Shown: positions 22,445 through 35,037, counted from the first letter of the stretch. The stretch: 64,000 bases of DNA from Triticum aestivum (GCF_018294505.1 NC_057794.1:193611201-193675200); one strand, 5' to 3'. Notes: a model not told the origin generated them from the letters alone. A program made the numbers and translations.

Positions 22445-25400
22445 TGTAATGCCCTCGATGCGGCTATATCTCCCACGTGTCGAAGCACGACTTAGAGGCA
22501 TAACTGCATTGAAAGCAATGTCGCAAGTGAGGTAATCTTCACACAACCCATGTAATACATAAGGGAAAGAGATACATAGTTGGCTTACAATCGCCACTTC
22601 ACACAGTTACATGAATACAACATTACATTAACCAGATACAATCAAGGTCCGACTACGGAACCAAAATAAAAGAAGAACCCCAAATGCGACAAAGGTCCCC
22701 GATCGACCCCAACTGGGCTCCACTACTGATCAACTAGAACGAAACAACACAAAGGACAAGATCTTCAACGAGCTCCTCCTGAGCTGGGTCGCGTCATCTA
22801 CAAGGGCTCATCGGCACCTGCAAGCTGGTTTTGGAAGTATCTGTGAGTCACGGGGACTCAGCAATCTCACACCCTCATGATCAAGACTATTTAAGCTTAT
22901 GGGTAAGGTAAAGGTATGAGGTGGAGCTGCATCAAGCGACTAGCATATATGGTGGCTAACATACGCAAATGAGAGCGAGAAGAGAAGGCAAAGCACGGTC
23001 GATACAAGTATGATCAAGAAGTGATCCTATAGCAACCTACGTCAAGCATAACTCCAACAACCGTGTTCACTTCCCGGACTCCGCCGGAAAGAGACCATCA
23101 CGGTTACACACACTGTTGATATATTTTAATTAAGTTAAGGTTCAGGTTTTCTACAACCGGACATTAACAAATTCCCATCTGCCCATAACCGCGAGCACGG
23201 CTTTCTAAAGTTCAAATCCCTGCAGGGGTGTCCCAACTTAGCCCATGACAAGCTCTCACGGTCAACGAAGGAATAGACCTCCTCCCGAGACATTCCGATC
23301 AGACTCGGTATCTCGGTTCTTCAAGACATCCTCGACAATGGTAAAACAAGTCCAGCAAAGCCGCCCGATGCGCCGACATCCTGATGGGAGCTGCACATAT
23401 CTCATTCTCAGGGAAACACCGGATAGGTGAAGCTACGAGTAAAACCAGCCCTCAAGTTTCCCCGAGGTGGCCCCGCAGGCTGCCCATTTCGGACCAACAC
23501 TTAGACAAGCACTGGCCCGTGGGGGGGGGGTTAAAATAAGATGACCCTCGGGATGCGCGACTCCCAAGGGAAAAAGGCTAGGTGGCGAATGGTAAAACCA
23601 AGGTTGGGGCTTGCTGGAGGAGTTTTATTCAAAGCGAACTGTCAAGGGGTTCCCATTATAACCCAACCGCGTAAGGAACGCAAAATCCGGGAACATAACA
23701 CCGATATGACGGAAAACTAGGGCGACAAGAGTGGAACAAAACACCAGGCATAAGGCCGAGCCTTCCACCCTTTACCAAGTATATAGATGCATTAATTAAA
23801 TAAGATATATTGTGATATCCCAACAAGTAAACATGTTCCAACAAGGAACAACATCTCCATGTTCCAACGAGGAACACACTTCAATCTTCACCTGCAACTA
23901 ACAACGCTATAAGAGGGGCTGAGCAAAGCGGTAACATAGCCAATCAACGGTTTGCTAGGACAAGGTGGGTTAGAGGCTTGGTTTAGCAATATGAGAGGCA
24001 TGAAAAGCAAGTGGTAGGTATCGCAGCATAGGCATAGCAAAAGAGCGAGCATCTAGCAAGCAAAGATAGAAGTGATTTCGAGGGTATGATCATCTTGCCT
24101 GAAATCCCGCAAGGAAGAAGAACGAGTCTATGAAGAAGACAAACGGACGTACACGAACGGGTCCTCACAAACGCGATGTAACCGGAACCAACCCGAATAA
24201 GCAAACACCGGAAAAGAAGCACACAACATAGTAAACAACCAACACATGAACATGGTATAATATGCGGGATGCGGTATGCGATGCATATGCATGATTTGCC
24301 AAGGAACAAATGAACCTGGCCTCAACATGGAAATCCAAGTGTGCCACTGGAAAGGTGAGATGAAATCGCTTGAAAACGATATAAAGAACGCCGGAATCGG
24401 AGTTACGGTTTGGAAATGGCAAGCAATTCAAATATGGCCACGTTCTGCGATTTACAACAAGTAGCCATCTAAATGCAACAAGATTAACATGCTACAGTAC
24501 TCAAACATGGCAACAAAATATATGGCAGGGATTCATTCATGATGCTTAACAAAAGTATAGCACTGAGCTACGGCCAATTCATACAATAACAGGTTCAAAC
24601 AAGCATGGCAAAAATGCATTTGGTAAACAGATCTCAGACTTAGTGAAATTAACACTTGTCTGGAATTTCAGATCAGATAGCACTCTTTGGAGCAGCAAAA
24701 CTACATGCTACAGAACCTGAACATAGCAACGTAAAGCATTTCATGGAGCTACTCAAAGAGCTTAACAAAAGTCCCTGAGTGACCTTGAGCCAAAAGAGAT
24801 CAGAAAATACAATTGCAAGCATGTGAACATGGCAAAAACATAATCAGTTCTCAGACTTAGTGAAAACTAGAGCATGCTGAAAACTGATATCAAGTGGGCA
24901 TGTTTACGAGCTCGATGCACTCGCTATAGAGCAAGTCATGACAAACTAAGCATACACCCATCAATAATACACAAAATACAAGCTAGACATGGCAGGAACA
25001 ATAACATAGCATGCACAGATCAACTACAACATCATCGGCAAAATTGCTAACAAGTAGACAATCTACCTAGATTCACGAAATAGCAAAAGTAGAGCTTGAT
25101 TGACTCAAGCTAGGTTGCTCCATAATTGCAAACAAAGGCATGGATGGATAGAGCACTACAAGATTAACAAAACATCCTTACTGATCATCCTCAAAAGAGG
25201 CACGGATCACTAGGAAACAACATGAACATATGGCATAATGAAATAAACAGTCTAAGGATTTAGTGGAAATGCTAAGTCCCTGAAATCAGCATTAACAAGT
25301 GCCTCACTTTGCAAGCTTGTGCTAGTCACCACACACATCACAAAAATACATGGGTTGCACCTCTGGAAATATGGCAAAACCCTTAACAAAAAATATGTAG

Positions 25401-26927
25401 AGCTCATGGCCATATCATGCACACAATAATCATGACAAAAATGACAAATATCTAAATGGAGCAGCAGATCTGACAATTATCTCAAGTGGCACTCTTCTAA
25501 CAGCATTTCGGGCATCAAGATGAACTCAAATGAAAATGATGCAAAGAGATGAAATGATATTCTATATGCATGAATCGGAGCTACGGATGCAAAGTTACGT
25601 CATGATGAACGTAGGCATGTGAATCTGGGAATTTCGGGGACTAAGAAGAAATACAGTGAGCGTCGAATAGTTAAAACGCGCACGCGTGGGATATAGCAGG
25701 CGCTCACCCAAATGGGCTCGGCCCAGGACGGGGAAGGAGGCCGAGGTAGTGGGCCGGATCGGGCTTGGCGGCCCACGGATGCGGGAGGAGGCCCAGGGCG
25801 CAAGGTGTCGTCCTCCTCCTCGATCCCGCCTGGATCGAGGGAGGCAGAGGCGGCGGCGACGCTGTTCGCTGGCGGGGCAGCGTTAAGGAGGGGCATAGGA
25901 GGCCGGGGAAGGCCGGGAATGAGCGGATCCGGGCGTGGGGTCCCTGGATCCGGCGACGGGCGAGGTCGGGGAGGACCACGACGAGCTCGACGGCGGCCCT
26001 GCAAAACAATGGCGGCGGCGGCGCGGGCTTAGAGGAGAGGGAGAGCCGGGGAGGAAAAGGAGGGGAAGAGGAGGCGCGGGGCACTGCCTGGCCAAGGGCA
26101 CGACGACGGCGGAACTCCGATGGCCGGAGCGGTGACGAGAGGCAGCGAGGTGCGGTTGCCGGCGGGGACGTATGAGGCGGCGGCGGAGAACTCTGGCGGA
26201 GGTTCGGCGAGACGGCGCGGCGCGGATCCCCTCGGGCCTGGCGCGGCCCGGGGCGGGCCAGAGATGGGCTCCACGGGCCCGGCGGCGAAGTGGGGCACGG
26301 GAGGACACATGTCGGCTCCGGATTGGACGAAGGCGGCGGCGGACATGTCCGGGCGGTGGGAAAAATGTCCGGCGGCGCAGAGGGAGTTGGATCTAGGGTT
26401 TGTACCGCGAAATTTTTGGGGGAGGCCACATATTTATCGGAAGTGGGAGCTATGAGAGTCCAAATGAGGTGCGGTTTTCGGCCACGCGATCGTGATCGAA
26501 CGACCGAGATGATGGCGGCGGTTTATGTGGGTTTTGGGCCAAATTGGAAGGGTGTTGGGCTGCAACACACACGAGGCCTTTTCGGTCCCTCGGTTAACCG
26601 TTGGAGCATCAAACGAAGTCCAAATGGTACGAAACTTGACAGGCGGTCTACCGGTAGTAAACCAAGGCCGCTTGGCATGTCTCGGTCCAATCCGGAAATG
26701 TTTAGCCCCCACACATGAAAGAAAGGTAGAAATGACCACTGGAGGAGATAGGAGCGCCGGATTGCAAAACGGACAACGGGGAAAATGCTCGGATGCAAGA
26801 GACGAACATGTATGCAAATGAAATGTGCATGATGACATGATATGCAATGCATGACATGCAAGCAATGACAATGCAACACCAGCGAATAACTGGACGACAC
26901 CTGGCACATTGGTCTCGGGGCGTTACA
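22445..26927 (-). mobile_element. Solo LTR, 4483 bp, gypsy-type
   Basis: It is bounded by TGTAATGCCCTCGATGC and TCTCGGGGCGTTACA, with a perfect 5-bp target duplication AGATT (22440-22444 and 26928-26932). No internal element sequence is present, so it is a product of LTR-LTR recombination. It is the same family as 51084-55283. The promoter side is on the right: the minus strand has GATAAATATG near 26430 followed by a GC-rich block (25680-26330). Frames of up to 241 codons in that block are on both strands and all phases and reflect composition, not genes. Confidence 0.9.
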
Positions 26928-27099
26928 AGATTAGAATAGAATGAGGTCTAATGAGAAAGCACTACCCATATGCACATGAGACAAACAAAACATTTCACTC
27001 AATCAATCAAACAAGGGCATACAATCGGTCTAACTATCACAAAAGTGCTTGGACTACTATATTTACATGGTGGAATACTACGACTGATGTGGTGGACTA

Positions 27100-27836
27100 T
27101 TAGAAATACTCCTCGGTTGCAGACTCCATGATATCTGCTCGAGCTTCGTCTTCAAAGTCATCATCGCTCAGGTCAGAGTCGGTGTCGTCGATGATGATGT
27201 AGTCTTCCAGGCGAATCTCCTTCGGTTCTTCGTCTTCTTCTACTGGTGTGGGGTCTCCCATGAATATTCTGATCTTCTTAATCAGGTCGTCATTCTTCTC
27301 CACTAGTACGACGATTTCCTCCTCATAGTCTTCACGCGTAGCCTTGAGTTCTTCCTCCAGTTCCGTGATCCTTGTCATCGCTTTCTTCAGAACTATCATG
27401 ACTGCACACATCTGGTTCTCCTAACGTCGAATGTGCTAGTTTAACTCCTGGATAAAAGCTGCAATTGATCTATCCTTCTTGGTGCTGATCATTTCCCAGT
27501 GCTCGTCTCGGCGCCACAAATCTAGTAGATAGTATCCTTGAGATCATTGCGGTAAACTTCTCCAATACGTCCCATGGTGATGTGGGTCGCCGTGCTCTTT
27601 CCTAGACTCCAGGTTGGTGCATCAAAGGAAAACTCTATGGGCTCAGTGACTGGCGCGAACGTCCTTCCTGGAACTTGAACTTGAATCATCCAGCGCTCCT
27701 CCTCGGGTAAAGTGGCGTTGTAGGTCCCGGTGAAGCTTGGTACTCCGATGTTCAGGTACTTAGTGACTTCCTTCAGGTGGCGTCCAAAGGGTGTATCTTC
27801 ATCCTGTTGTGTGAACTTGTTCCTTGCATCCGCCAT
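27100..27836 (-). pseudogene. RLG-B leader ORF upstream of gag
   Basis: A reading frame between primer site and gag. It starts MADARNKFTQQDEDTPFGRH at 27836 and reads to 27522 (GRIGEVYRNDLKDTIY). After a frameshift and two nonsense codons it resumes at 27411 with a Lys/Glu-rich, coiled-coil-like stretch (ITELEEELKATREDYEEEI) and a very acidic tail (DDTDSDLSDDDFEDEA). I do not recognise a domain; similar leader frames occur in annotated cereal retroelements as hypothetical proteins, from memory. The solo LTR now separates it from gag. Function unknown. Confidence 0.65.
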
Positions 27837-27930
27837 CCTAAAAGAGTAGAAAAGATGAGGAGTCAGAAATGATAAGAGTGAGTAGTGATCTAGGGATTTA
27901 GCTTAGTGGTCGTGTCCTACAGTCAGCGTG

Positions 27931-27943
27931 GGCTCTGATACCA
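27931..27943 (-). other. RLG-B primer binding site (initiator tRNA-Met)
   Basis: On the minus strand TGGTATCAGAGCC lies three bases inside the 5' LTR edge. It is complementary to the 3' end of plant initiator methionine tRNA. Confidence 0.85.
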
Positions 27944-27946
27944 TCT

Positions 27947-30487
27947 TGTAGTGACCAGACCTCAAACAGTCTGATCTCTGTGCTTTAGTGTCATCCCTGG
28001 ATCAGTAATGCTAACACACACATTACTTGAAGGATTTATAACAGAGTAGCAATCACACACTTATTACAACGAGTGTCTCAAAAGAGAACTTATTACAAAT
28101 AATGTGGCTTAAGGCCATCTAATAATGATAACAACAGAAGGCTTGGAAGATAAGTGAGTCCATCAACTCCAACGGCATCACTGAGTATAGAACCATGACC
28201 TAAAGGCACCTTACTCGTCGTCTAAAAAGTCTGCAACATGAACGTGCAACCCGAAAACGGGTCAGCACATGGAATATGCTGGCAATGTAACACATAAAGA
28301 GTAATGAACAGAAATAGGCTATACTACATGCATATATGGCTGGTGGAAAGCTCTATGGTTACTGTTTGCGTAAAGCCTGCAAAGGAATAAATTTTATTTA
28401 ACTATCATGTTAGTTGTTAAGCATTGAGAGTGTAGACACCCAATTAAACATCATCATTAAAACCCAACAAAATTAAATTAAAGTCACATGATGAGATTCA
28501 CATGATAATCCAAGTACTAGATACTCAAAACATCCATAACCGGGGACACAGCTAACCATGATTAGTTTATACACTCTGCAGAGGTTTGCGCACTTTTCCC
28601 CACAAGACTCGATCTCCTCCATTGGCATTCTCGCACTACATGGTGTTTGAGAAACGGATGACCAAGACATAGTCTTTCAGAAGCGCTAGCACCTTATGAT
28701 CGGGTAGACCATTACACCTACTTTCCCCTACATGTGCTAGTCTACCACTGTAAGAGTTCGCATGACTTAATCAACTATGCTAGAGCCCATAGTAGCTTGT
28801 GGCTCCACATGAAAGTTCCTAGCATGAATAATCTCATGATCCCTTTGAGCCTGGGTGGCGGTCCATAAAGAAAACAGGCAATCGCTGGAATACCCAGGTG
28901 CCTCAGTCCACCCAGATGTGCATTAAAGTTGCCACCTTAAATAAACCATTAATTAACAATCTCACATCTGTCATGGATACACTCGCCTAATCCACGTCTA
29001 CCAGCATAGCATGGCAATATAAGCAAACGTAGAAGTAACTCCAAAGGGTTTGATAATAAAACTAGTAATAGGTACTACCTCATCTACTTCCCAACCCACA
29101 ATTTAATTAGATCCTAATCATGCAATGTTTGAGGATTGATCTAATGCAAAAAAACTAGGTACTAAGAGGTATGATCAAAGTGTTACTTGCCTTGCTGATG
29201 ACCCGTGAAACCTAGAGATTCGAAGTAGCAAGTGGCGCACTCCGGGTACTCTATCACAAACAAACAAGCACATAATAAGTACTGATCTAATGCATAGGTA
29301 AAACTCAAATAACAGATCTAACCAGAAAGTTCAACTTAAGAACTCCAGTTTGCAAAAAGAATCAAATCAAACGAAGCAACGAAAGTCAAACGGCGAAAGA
29401 AACAAGCTTCGTTTACTAATCTGGATCTAAGTCAAATTTTATAGAAGCAAAAACTTGTTTGAGTTGGTTAAACGGAAAGAGGGTTTCGAGGCGAAACTCT
29501 AGGCGCTTGAATCGTCTGATTCCGATAAACGAGCGAAAAGTTAAACTAAAACGAAAATTAGATCAAAAATCGCGATCAGAAATAATCACGGAAAATCCGA
29601 GAAAAAGAAAAAACGACAAATAGACTAACGAACGAACGTTCGCTGTATGCGGCTAAACGACGAAAACCGTTCGTTAAAACGAACGTACGGACGAACGTCC
29701 GCTAAATAAACTAAACCGGGAAAAAAGAATAAATCGATCTAAATAAAAAAAATGACTGCGGTTTTTATAAAAAAAACCGGGTGGTTGACCGGTGAATAGC
29801 GGTGGCGGCGACGGCTACCTCCGGCGGCGGCGTACTCCGTCGGTGCGGCGGCGGTCGGTGGAGAGGCGGCGGCGGCGCACGGCGCGAGTGGCGGCGGCAG
29901 CGGGCGGCGGCTAGGGTAAGGGCGGGGCTGGGCTCCCCCGGCTTATAAAGGCCGGTCGGCTAGAGTCCGGGTCGGGTACGGCCCGCCCAGGTCGGTTCGT
30001 TTTTTTAAATAGTTTCACACAAAAAACAAATAAAAGAAATACTAAATGGACTCCAAAAATCCCGAAATAAATTTTCCCTGACTTCTAAAATCAAGCCGGA
30101 CAAAATGAACATTTATTTGGGGCCTAAGTGCAATTTTGAAAAACGTGCATTTTACCTAAAATCAAATAAAACGGCGAAAAACTCGAAAATAAAATCTTAT
30201 TTGATTTTTTATTAAATCCTCAATATTCGTTTAGTTCGGGAAAGTCATTTTATTCCCTCTCACTTATTTTTATAATTGGAATTATTGAAGATAAAATAAT
30301 TAAATCAAATGATCCTATTTTCAAAATTTGAGAAAACCCCAAATATGAAAATAACGAAATCCCCAACTCTCTCCATGGGTCCTTGAGTTGCGTAGGATTT
30401 CTAGGGTCAAGCCAAAATGCAAATAAAATATGATATGCAACGATGATCTATGTATAACATTCGAAATTGAAAATTTGGGATGTTACA
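27947..30487 (-). repeat. RLG-B 5' LTR
   Basis: 2541 bp, from TGTAACATCCC at 30487 to CTGGTCACTACA at 27947 on the minus strand. It mirrors 8079-10640 in order: U3, TATAAG near 29943, GC-rich block 29790-29930, CGAACG palindromes 29628-29705, then the PolyA/R-U5 region. The short frame at 28473-28670 has a counterpart in the other LTR and is not a gene. Confidence 0.9.
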
Positions 30488-33025
30488 AGCAATCAATAAC
30501 ATCCCATGCAGTATTCAAAAAGGTTCTACCAAGAATAATAGACATACTATCGTCCTCGGGAATATCAAGAATAACAAAGTCTGTTAAAATAGTAACGTTT
30601 GCAACCACAACAGGCACATCCTCACAAATACCGACATGTATAGCAGTTGATTTATCAGCCATTTGCAAAGATATTTCAGTAGGTGTCAACTTATTCAAAT
30701 CAAGTCTACGATATAAAGAGAGAGGCATAACACTAACACCGGTTCCAAGATCACATAAAGCAGTTTTAACATAGTTTCTTTTAATGGAGCATGGTACAGT
30801 TGGTACTCCTGTATCTCCAAGTTTCTTTGGTATTCCACCCTTAAAAGTATAATTAGCAAGCATGGTGGAAATTTCAGCTTCCAGTATCTTTCTTTTATTT
30901 GTAACAATATCTTTCATATACCTAGCATAAGGATGCATTTTAAGCATATCAGTCAAACACATACACAAAAAGATAGGTCTAATCATTTCAGCAAGGTGCT
31001 CAAAATCCTCATCATCCTGTTTCTTGGATGGTTTAGGAGGAAAAGGCATGGGTTTCTGAACCCATGGTTCATTTTCTTTACCGTGCTTCCTAGCAACAAA
31101 GTATCTCTTATCATAACATTGATTCTTTGATTGTGGGTTATCAAGATCAACAACAGGTTCAATCTCTACATCATTGTCATTGCTAGGTTGAGCATCAACA
31201 TGAACATCATCATTAACATTATCACTATGTTCATGTTCATTACCAGATTGTGTTTCAGCATCAAAAATAGAAATATCATTGGGATTCACAGGTGTGTCAA
31301 CAATAGGTTCACTAGAAGCATGCAAAGTCCTACCATCTTTCTTTTTCTTCTTCTTAGAAGAACTAGGTGCATCAACATTAGTTCTTTGAGAATCTTGCTC
31401 AATTCTCTTAGGGTGGCCCTCAGGATACAAAGGTTCCTGAGTCATTTACCCCCTCTAGTCACAACTGTAACAACATTATAATTTTTCTTATTATCTAATT
31501 CAGTGAGCAAATCATTCTGAGCTCTAAGTACTTGTTCTACTTGAGTGGTAACCATAGAAGCATGTTTACTAATAACTTTAAGCTCACCTTTAACTCTAGA
31601 CATATAATCACTCAAATGTTCAATCATATAAGCATTACGTTTCAATTGTCTACTAACATAAGCATTGAAGTTTTCTTTCTTAACAATAAAATTATCAAAC
31701 TCATCCAAGCATTGGCTAGAAAGCTTATTACGAGATATATCACCTTCATCAAATCTATAGAGGGAATTTACCTTTACTACCTGTGTCGGGTTATCAAGAC
31801 CATGTATTTCTTCAATAGGTGGTAAATTCTTAACATCTTCAGCTTTAATACCCTTTTCTTTCATAGATTTCTTTGCCTCTTTCATATTCTTTAGGACTGA
31901 GAAATAGAATACCCCTTTTCTTCGGAGTTGGCTCAGGAGTTGGTTCAGGAAGTGTCCAATCATTATCATTACTCAACATATTATTCAATAGTAATTCAGC
32001 TTGATCAACAATTCTTTCCCTGAAAACACAACCAACACAACTATGCAGGTGGTCTCTGGAAGCATCAGTTAGTCCATTATAAAAGATATCAAGTATTTCA
32101 TTTTTCTTGAGAGGATGATCAGGCAAAGCATTAAGTATTCAGAGAAGCCTCCCCCAAGCTTGTGGGAGACTCTCTTCTTCAATTTGCACAAAATTATATA
32201 TTTCCCTTAACGCAGCTTGTTTCTTATGAGCAGGGAAATATTTAGCAGAGAAGTAATAAATCATATCTTAGGACTATGCACAGAACTAGGATCAAGAGAA
32301 TTAAACCATATTTTAGCACCACCCTTTAATGAGAACAGAAACATCTTAAGGATAAAGTAATAGCGAGTTTTCTCATCATTAGTGAACAGGGTGGCCATAT
32401 CATTTAATTTAGTAAGATGTGCCACAACAGTTTGAGATTCATAGCCATAAAAAGGATCAGATTCAACCAAAATAATTAACTCAGGATCGAAAGTGAAATC
32501 ATAATCCTTATCGGAAATACAGATAGGTTAAGTAGCCAAAGCAGGGTCATATTTCATTCTAGCATTCAGAGAGTTCTCTTTCAGCTTAGCTAATAGTTTC
32601 TTAAGATCATATCTATCATTGCAAGCTAACAAGCCTCTAGCAGTTTCTTCATCCATAACATAACCCTCAGGCAGAACAGGCAATTCATATCTAGGGGGAG
32701 AATCTTCATCATCACTTTCATCAATATTATCAGTTTCAATAATTTCATTCACTCTAGCCCTACCAAGTTGTTCATCAAGAAATTTACCTAGTGGCACAGT
32801 ATTATCAAGCATATAAGTAGTTTCATCATAAGTATCATGCAAAGCAGAAGTGGCATCATCAATAACATGCGACATATCAGAATAGATAGCAGGTGTAGGT
32901 GTCACAAGTTTACTCAAAACAGAAGGTGAATCAAGTGCACAGCTACATGGCAGTTCCGTACCTCCCCTCATAGTTGAGAGAAAAATCTTGGTTCTTTCAT
33001 CTTTCAAGTTCTTCATAGTGATCAA
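30488..33025 (-). pseudogene. Athila-1 gag-protease, main part
   Basis: Gag-like sequence starts near MITMKNLKDERTKIFLSTMR (33025) and continues through several broken frames (32261-32470, 31845-32126, 31442-31969). The last frame from 31445 has a Lys run (SSSKKKKKKDG), an acidic linker and a retropepsin-like domain with ALCDLGTGVSVMPLSLYRR, DFVILDIPEDDSMSIILGRT and FLNTAWDVIDC. The active-site triplet is DLG, as is usual for the Athila lineage. RLG-B cuts it at 30488; the end is at 7868-8078. At least four breaks are present. Confidence 0.8.
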
Positions 33026-33065
33026 CAGATATAAATCCCAAGTGACTCAAAGAATAGAGCTATGC

Positions 33066-33083
33066 TCCCCGGCAACGACGCCA
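33066..33083 (-). other. Athila-1 primer binding site (tRNA-Asp type)
   Basis: On the minus strand TGGCGTCGTTGCCGGGGA matches the complement of plant tRNA-Asp 3' end (TGGCGCCGTTGCCGGGGA) with one mismatch. It lies nine bases inside the LTR edge. Confidence 0.8.
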
Positions 33084-33091
33084 GAAAATAG

Positions 33092-33257
33092 TCTTGATAA
33101 CCCACAAGTATAAGGGATCGCAACAGTTTTCGAGGGTAGAGTGTTCAACCCAAATTTATTGATTCAACACAAGGGGAGCCAAAAAATATTCTCAAGTATT
33201 AACAGTTGAGCTGCCAATTCAACCGCACCTGAAAGACTTAATATCTGCAGCAAAGTA
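33092..33257 (-). repeat. Athila-1 5' LTR, truncated to 166 bp
   Basis: It matches the inner end of the left LTR (2195 onwards): TTGATAACCCACAAGTATA, then GGGTAGAGTGTTCAACCC and AACACAAGGGGAGCCAAA. The match breaks at AAAGTATGT, where RLG-A LTR sequence starts. About 1.6 kb of this LTR is absent. Confidence 0.85.
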
Positions 33258-34016
33258 TGTAGGGGAAAGTCGGTGTAACTGTCTACCCAGAGTAAAGAGT
33301 TAATGCTTCAGAAAGACTATGTCTCAATCTTCCGATCATGGATGTGGTCGAGTCTTGTGGGGAAAGTGCGCAAACCTCTACAGAGTGTATAAACTAATCA
33401 TGGTTAGCCGTATCCCCGGTTATGGACATCTTGAGTATCTTGTATTTGAATTATTGGTTGATCTCATCACTTCAGTTAATGAATTTGTTGGGTTATTAAT
33501 ATTATTTTGGGATTGAGTTGGGGGGAACCTTATCAATAATGGCATAAACTTGGTAGTTAAATAAAAAATCTATTCCTTTTGTTGTAGGAAAAAATTATCT
33601 TTATGCAAATATTAAACTTAGAGACTCCACCAGCCAAATATGCATGTAGTGGTAGCCATTATTTTATCATTTTCTCTATAGTGTGATCTTGCCAGCATAT
33701 TCCATGTGCCGACCTACACCGCTACAACATATCATGTTGCAGAATTTTCAGACGAAGAGTAAGGTGCAATAGGTCATTGTCATCCACTCAGTTTTCCCGT
33801 GGAGTTGGATGGACTCATTTATCTTCGAAGCTTCCGTAGTTATTTAGATGGCCTTCAGCCATATTATTGTAATAAGTACTCTTTATGAGACACTCAATGT
33901 AATAAGTGTGTGATTGAACTTTGTTATAAATCCTTGACTACTGTGTGTCAGCAATACTGATCCAGGGATGACACTTAAGCACTAAGACTTTGATCCATTC
34001 GGGTCAGGTCGCTACA
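33258..34016 (+). repeat. RLG-A 3' LTR, second segment
   Basis: From GTAGGGGAAAGTCGGTGTAA onwards this matches the reverse complement of RLG-B LTR from about 8886 down to 8079. Landmarks include CAGAGTGTATAAACTAATCA and TCAGCAATACTGATCCAGGG, ending GGTCGCTACA at 34016. It carries some insertions compared with RLG-B (about 33500-33700). Confidence 0.8.
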
Positions 34017-35037
34017 CATAGCATATTTTGTAAAAATTTCATGATTTTATCATGTTCTGACTTTCCAGAAGAATTCAGACAATTATAGCAAACTTTCTAT
34101 TTTTAAAGAGAAACATGTAGGCTTGCAAAATAAGCATGGAAAAGGCTATAATTGACATTTTTATTGAAATAAAAGATACAAAACATTATTCTAAATAACA
34201 GAAAGCAAATCCTAGCAAAATCAAATGATGCTCCAAGCAAATCACATATCATGTGACGAATGAAAATATAGCTCCAATTGAGGTTACTGATAATGTTGAA
34301 CATGGAAGACGGGATGCCTTCCGGGGCATCCCCAAGCTTAGTTGCTTGGATTTTCCTTGAATATTACCTTGGGGTGCCTTGGGCATCCCCAAACTTAGGG
34401 TCTTGTCACTCATTATTCTCCTGATTCCGATATCTCACCCAAAACATGAAAACTTCAATCACACAAAACTTAACGGAACTTCGTGAGATACGTTAGTATG
34501 ATAAAGAGCAAACCATTCACTTTTGGTACTATCAAAGACAGGATTCATAATTGTTCTCACACAATGCCTATTGTATCTTATCATTTCTACAATTTATATT
34601 CAGCAATATAAGCCATAGACACTAGAAAACAAGCAAACTATGCATTGAAAATGAAATCTGTCAAAAACAGAACCGTCTGTAATGATTTGGACAACGATCA
34701 TACTTCTCTGACTCCAAAAATTCTGAAAAATTAGGACGATTTAGTATATCAATCTTACGTAAACAATTCAGAAGCTTTCGTCACTTCTGTGATTTTTGAA
34801 AATTGTTTTACTAGATGCAAAAGTTTCTGTTTTCCAACAAGATCAAATCAACTATCACCAAACATAATCCCAAAGGTTGTACTTGGCACTTAAGTCAAAC
34901 AAAAGATATAAAACATGATTACTCAAGTAGCCTAATCATGTGAACACAGAAAAATAGTAGGTATAAATATTGGGTTGTCTCCCAACAAGCGCTTTTCTTT
35001 AATGCCTTTTATCTAGGCATGATGATTTCAATGATGC

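Larger units (their letters stand above)
8079..30487 (-). mobile_element. RLG-B: Ty3/gypsy chromovirus with two nested insertions
   Basis: A full element on the minus strand: 5' LTR 30487-27947, primer site 27943-27931, leader ORF, gag, protease, reverse transcriptase, RNase H, integrase with chromodomain, polypurine tract and 3' LTR 10640-8079. Flanking bases are TGCAA (8074-8078) and AGCAA (30488-30492), a 5-bp target duplication with one mismatch. It interrupts the Athila-1 protease. A CACTA element (13122-20508) and a solo LTR (22445-26927) are nested inside, leaving roughly 10.5 kb of its own DNA. By eye the LTR pair is about 90-95 percent identical in the stretches I compared. Confidence 0.9.
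2195..33257 (-). mobile_element. Athila-1: Athila-like Ty3/gypsy element lacking pol
   Basis: The element reads right to left: truncated 5' LTR (33092-33257), tRNA-Asp-type primer site (33066-33083), gag-protease (33025 to 30488 and 8078 to 7868), ATHILA-type ORF (7085-6006), polypurine tract (3952-3965) and 3' LTR (3951-2195). RLG-B is inserted within the protease-coding end. Only about 780 bp separate the end of the protease frame from the ATHILA ORF, and I see no reverse transcriptase, RNase H or integrase there. It therefore looks non-autonomous. It inserted into the RLG-A LTR; the right edge has been lost in a deletion. Confidence 0.8.
1..34016 (+). mobile_element. RLG-A: Ty3/gypsy chromovirus, 3' part, interrupted
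   Basis: This element runs in from the left edge of the window. It consists of the end of pol (integrase and chromodomain), a polypurine tract and a 3' LTR that starts TGTAACATCCC at 1036. The LTR is cut at 2194 by Athila-1 and resumes at 33258, ending in GGTCGCTACA at 34016. The two LTR parts were matched to the complete LTRs of RLG-B, which belongs to the same family in the opposite orientation. About 0.8 kb of LTR between the two parts is missing compared with RLG-B, so the junction is not a clean insertion. Everything from 2195 to 33257 is younger nested DNA. Confidence 0.85.

Noticed and set aside
25600..26718. Several long frames (up to 241 codons) on both strands in a GC-rich block
   Set aside because: They overlap in all phases and both strands within a solo LTR, contain low-complexity Pro/Arg/Gly runs, and are not shared as frames with the related LTR at 51084-55283.
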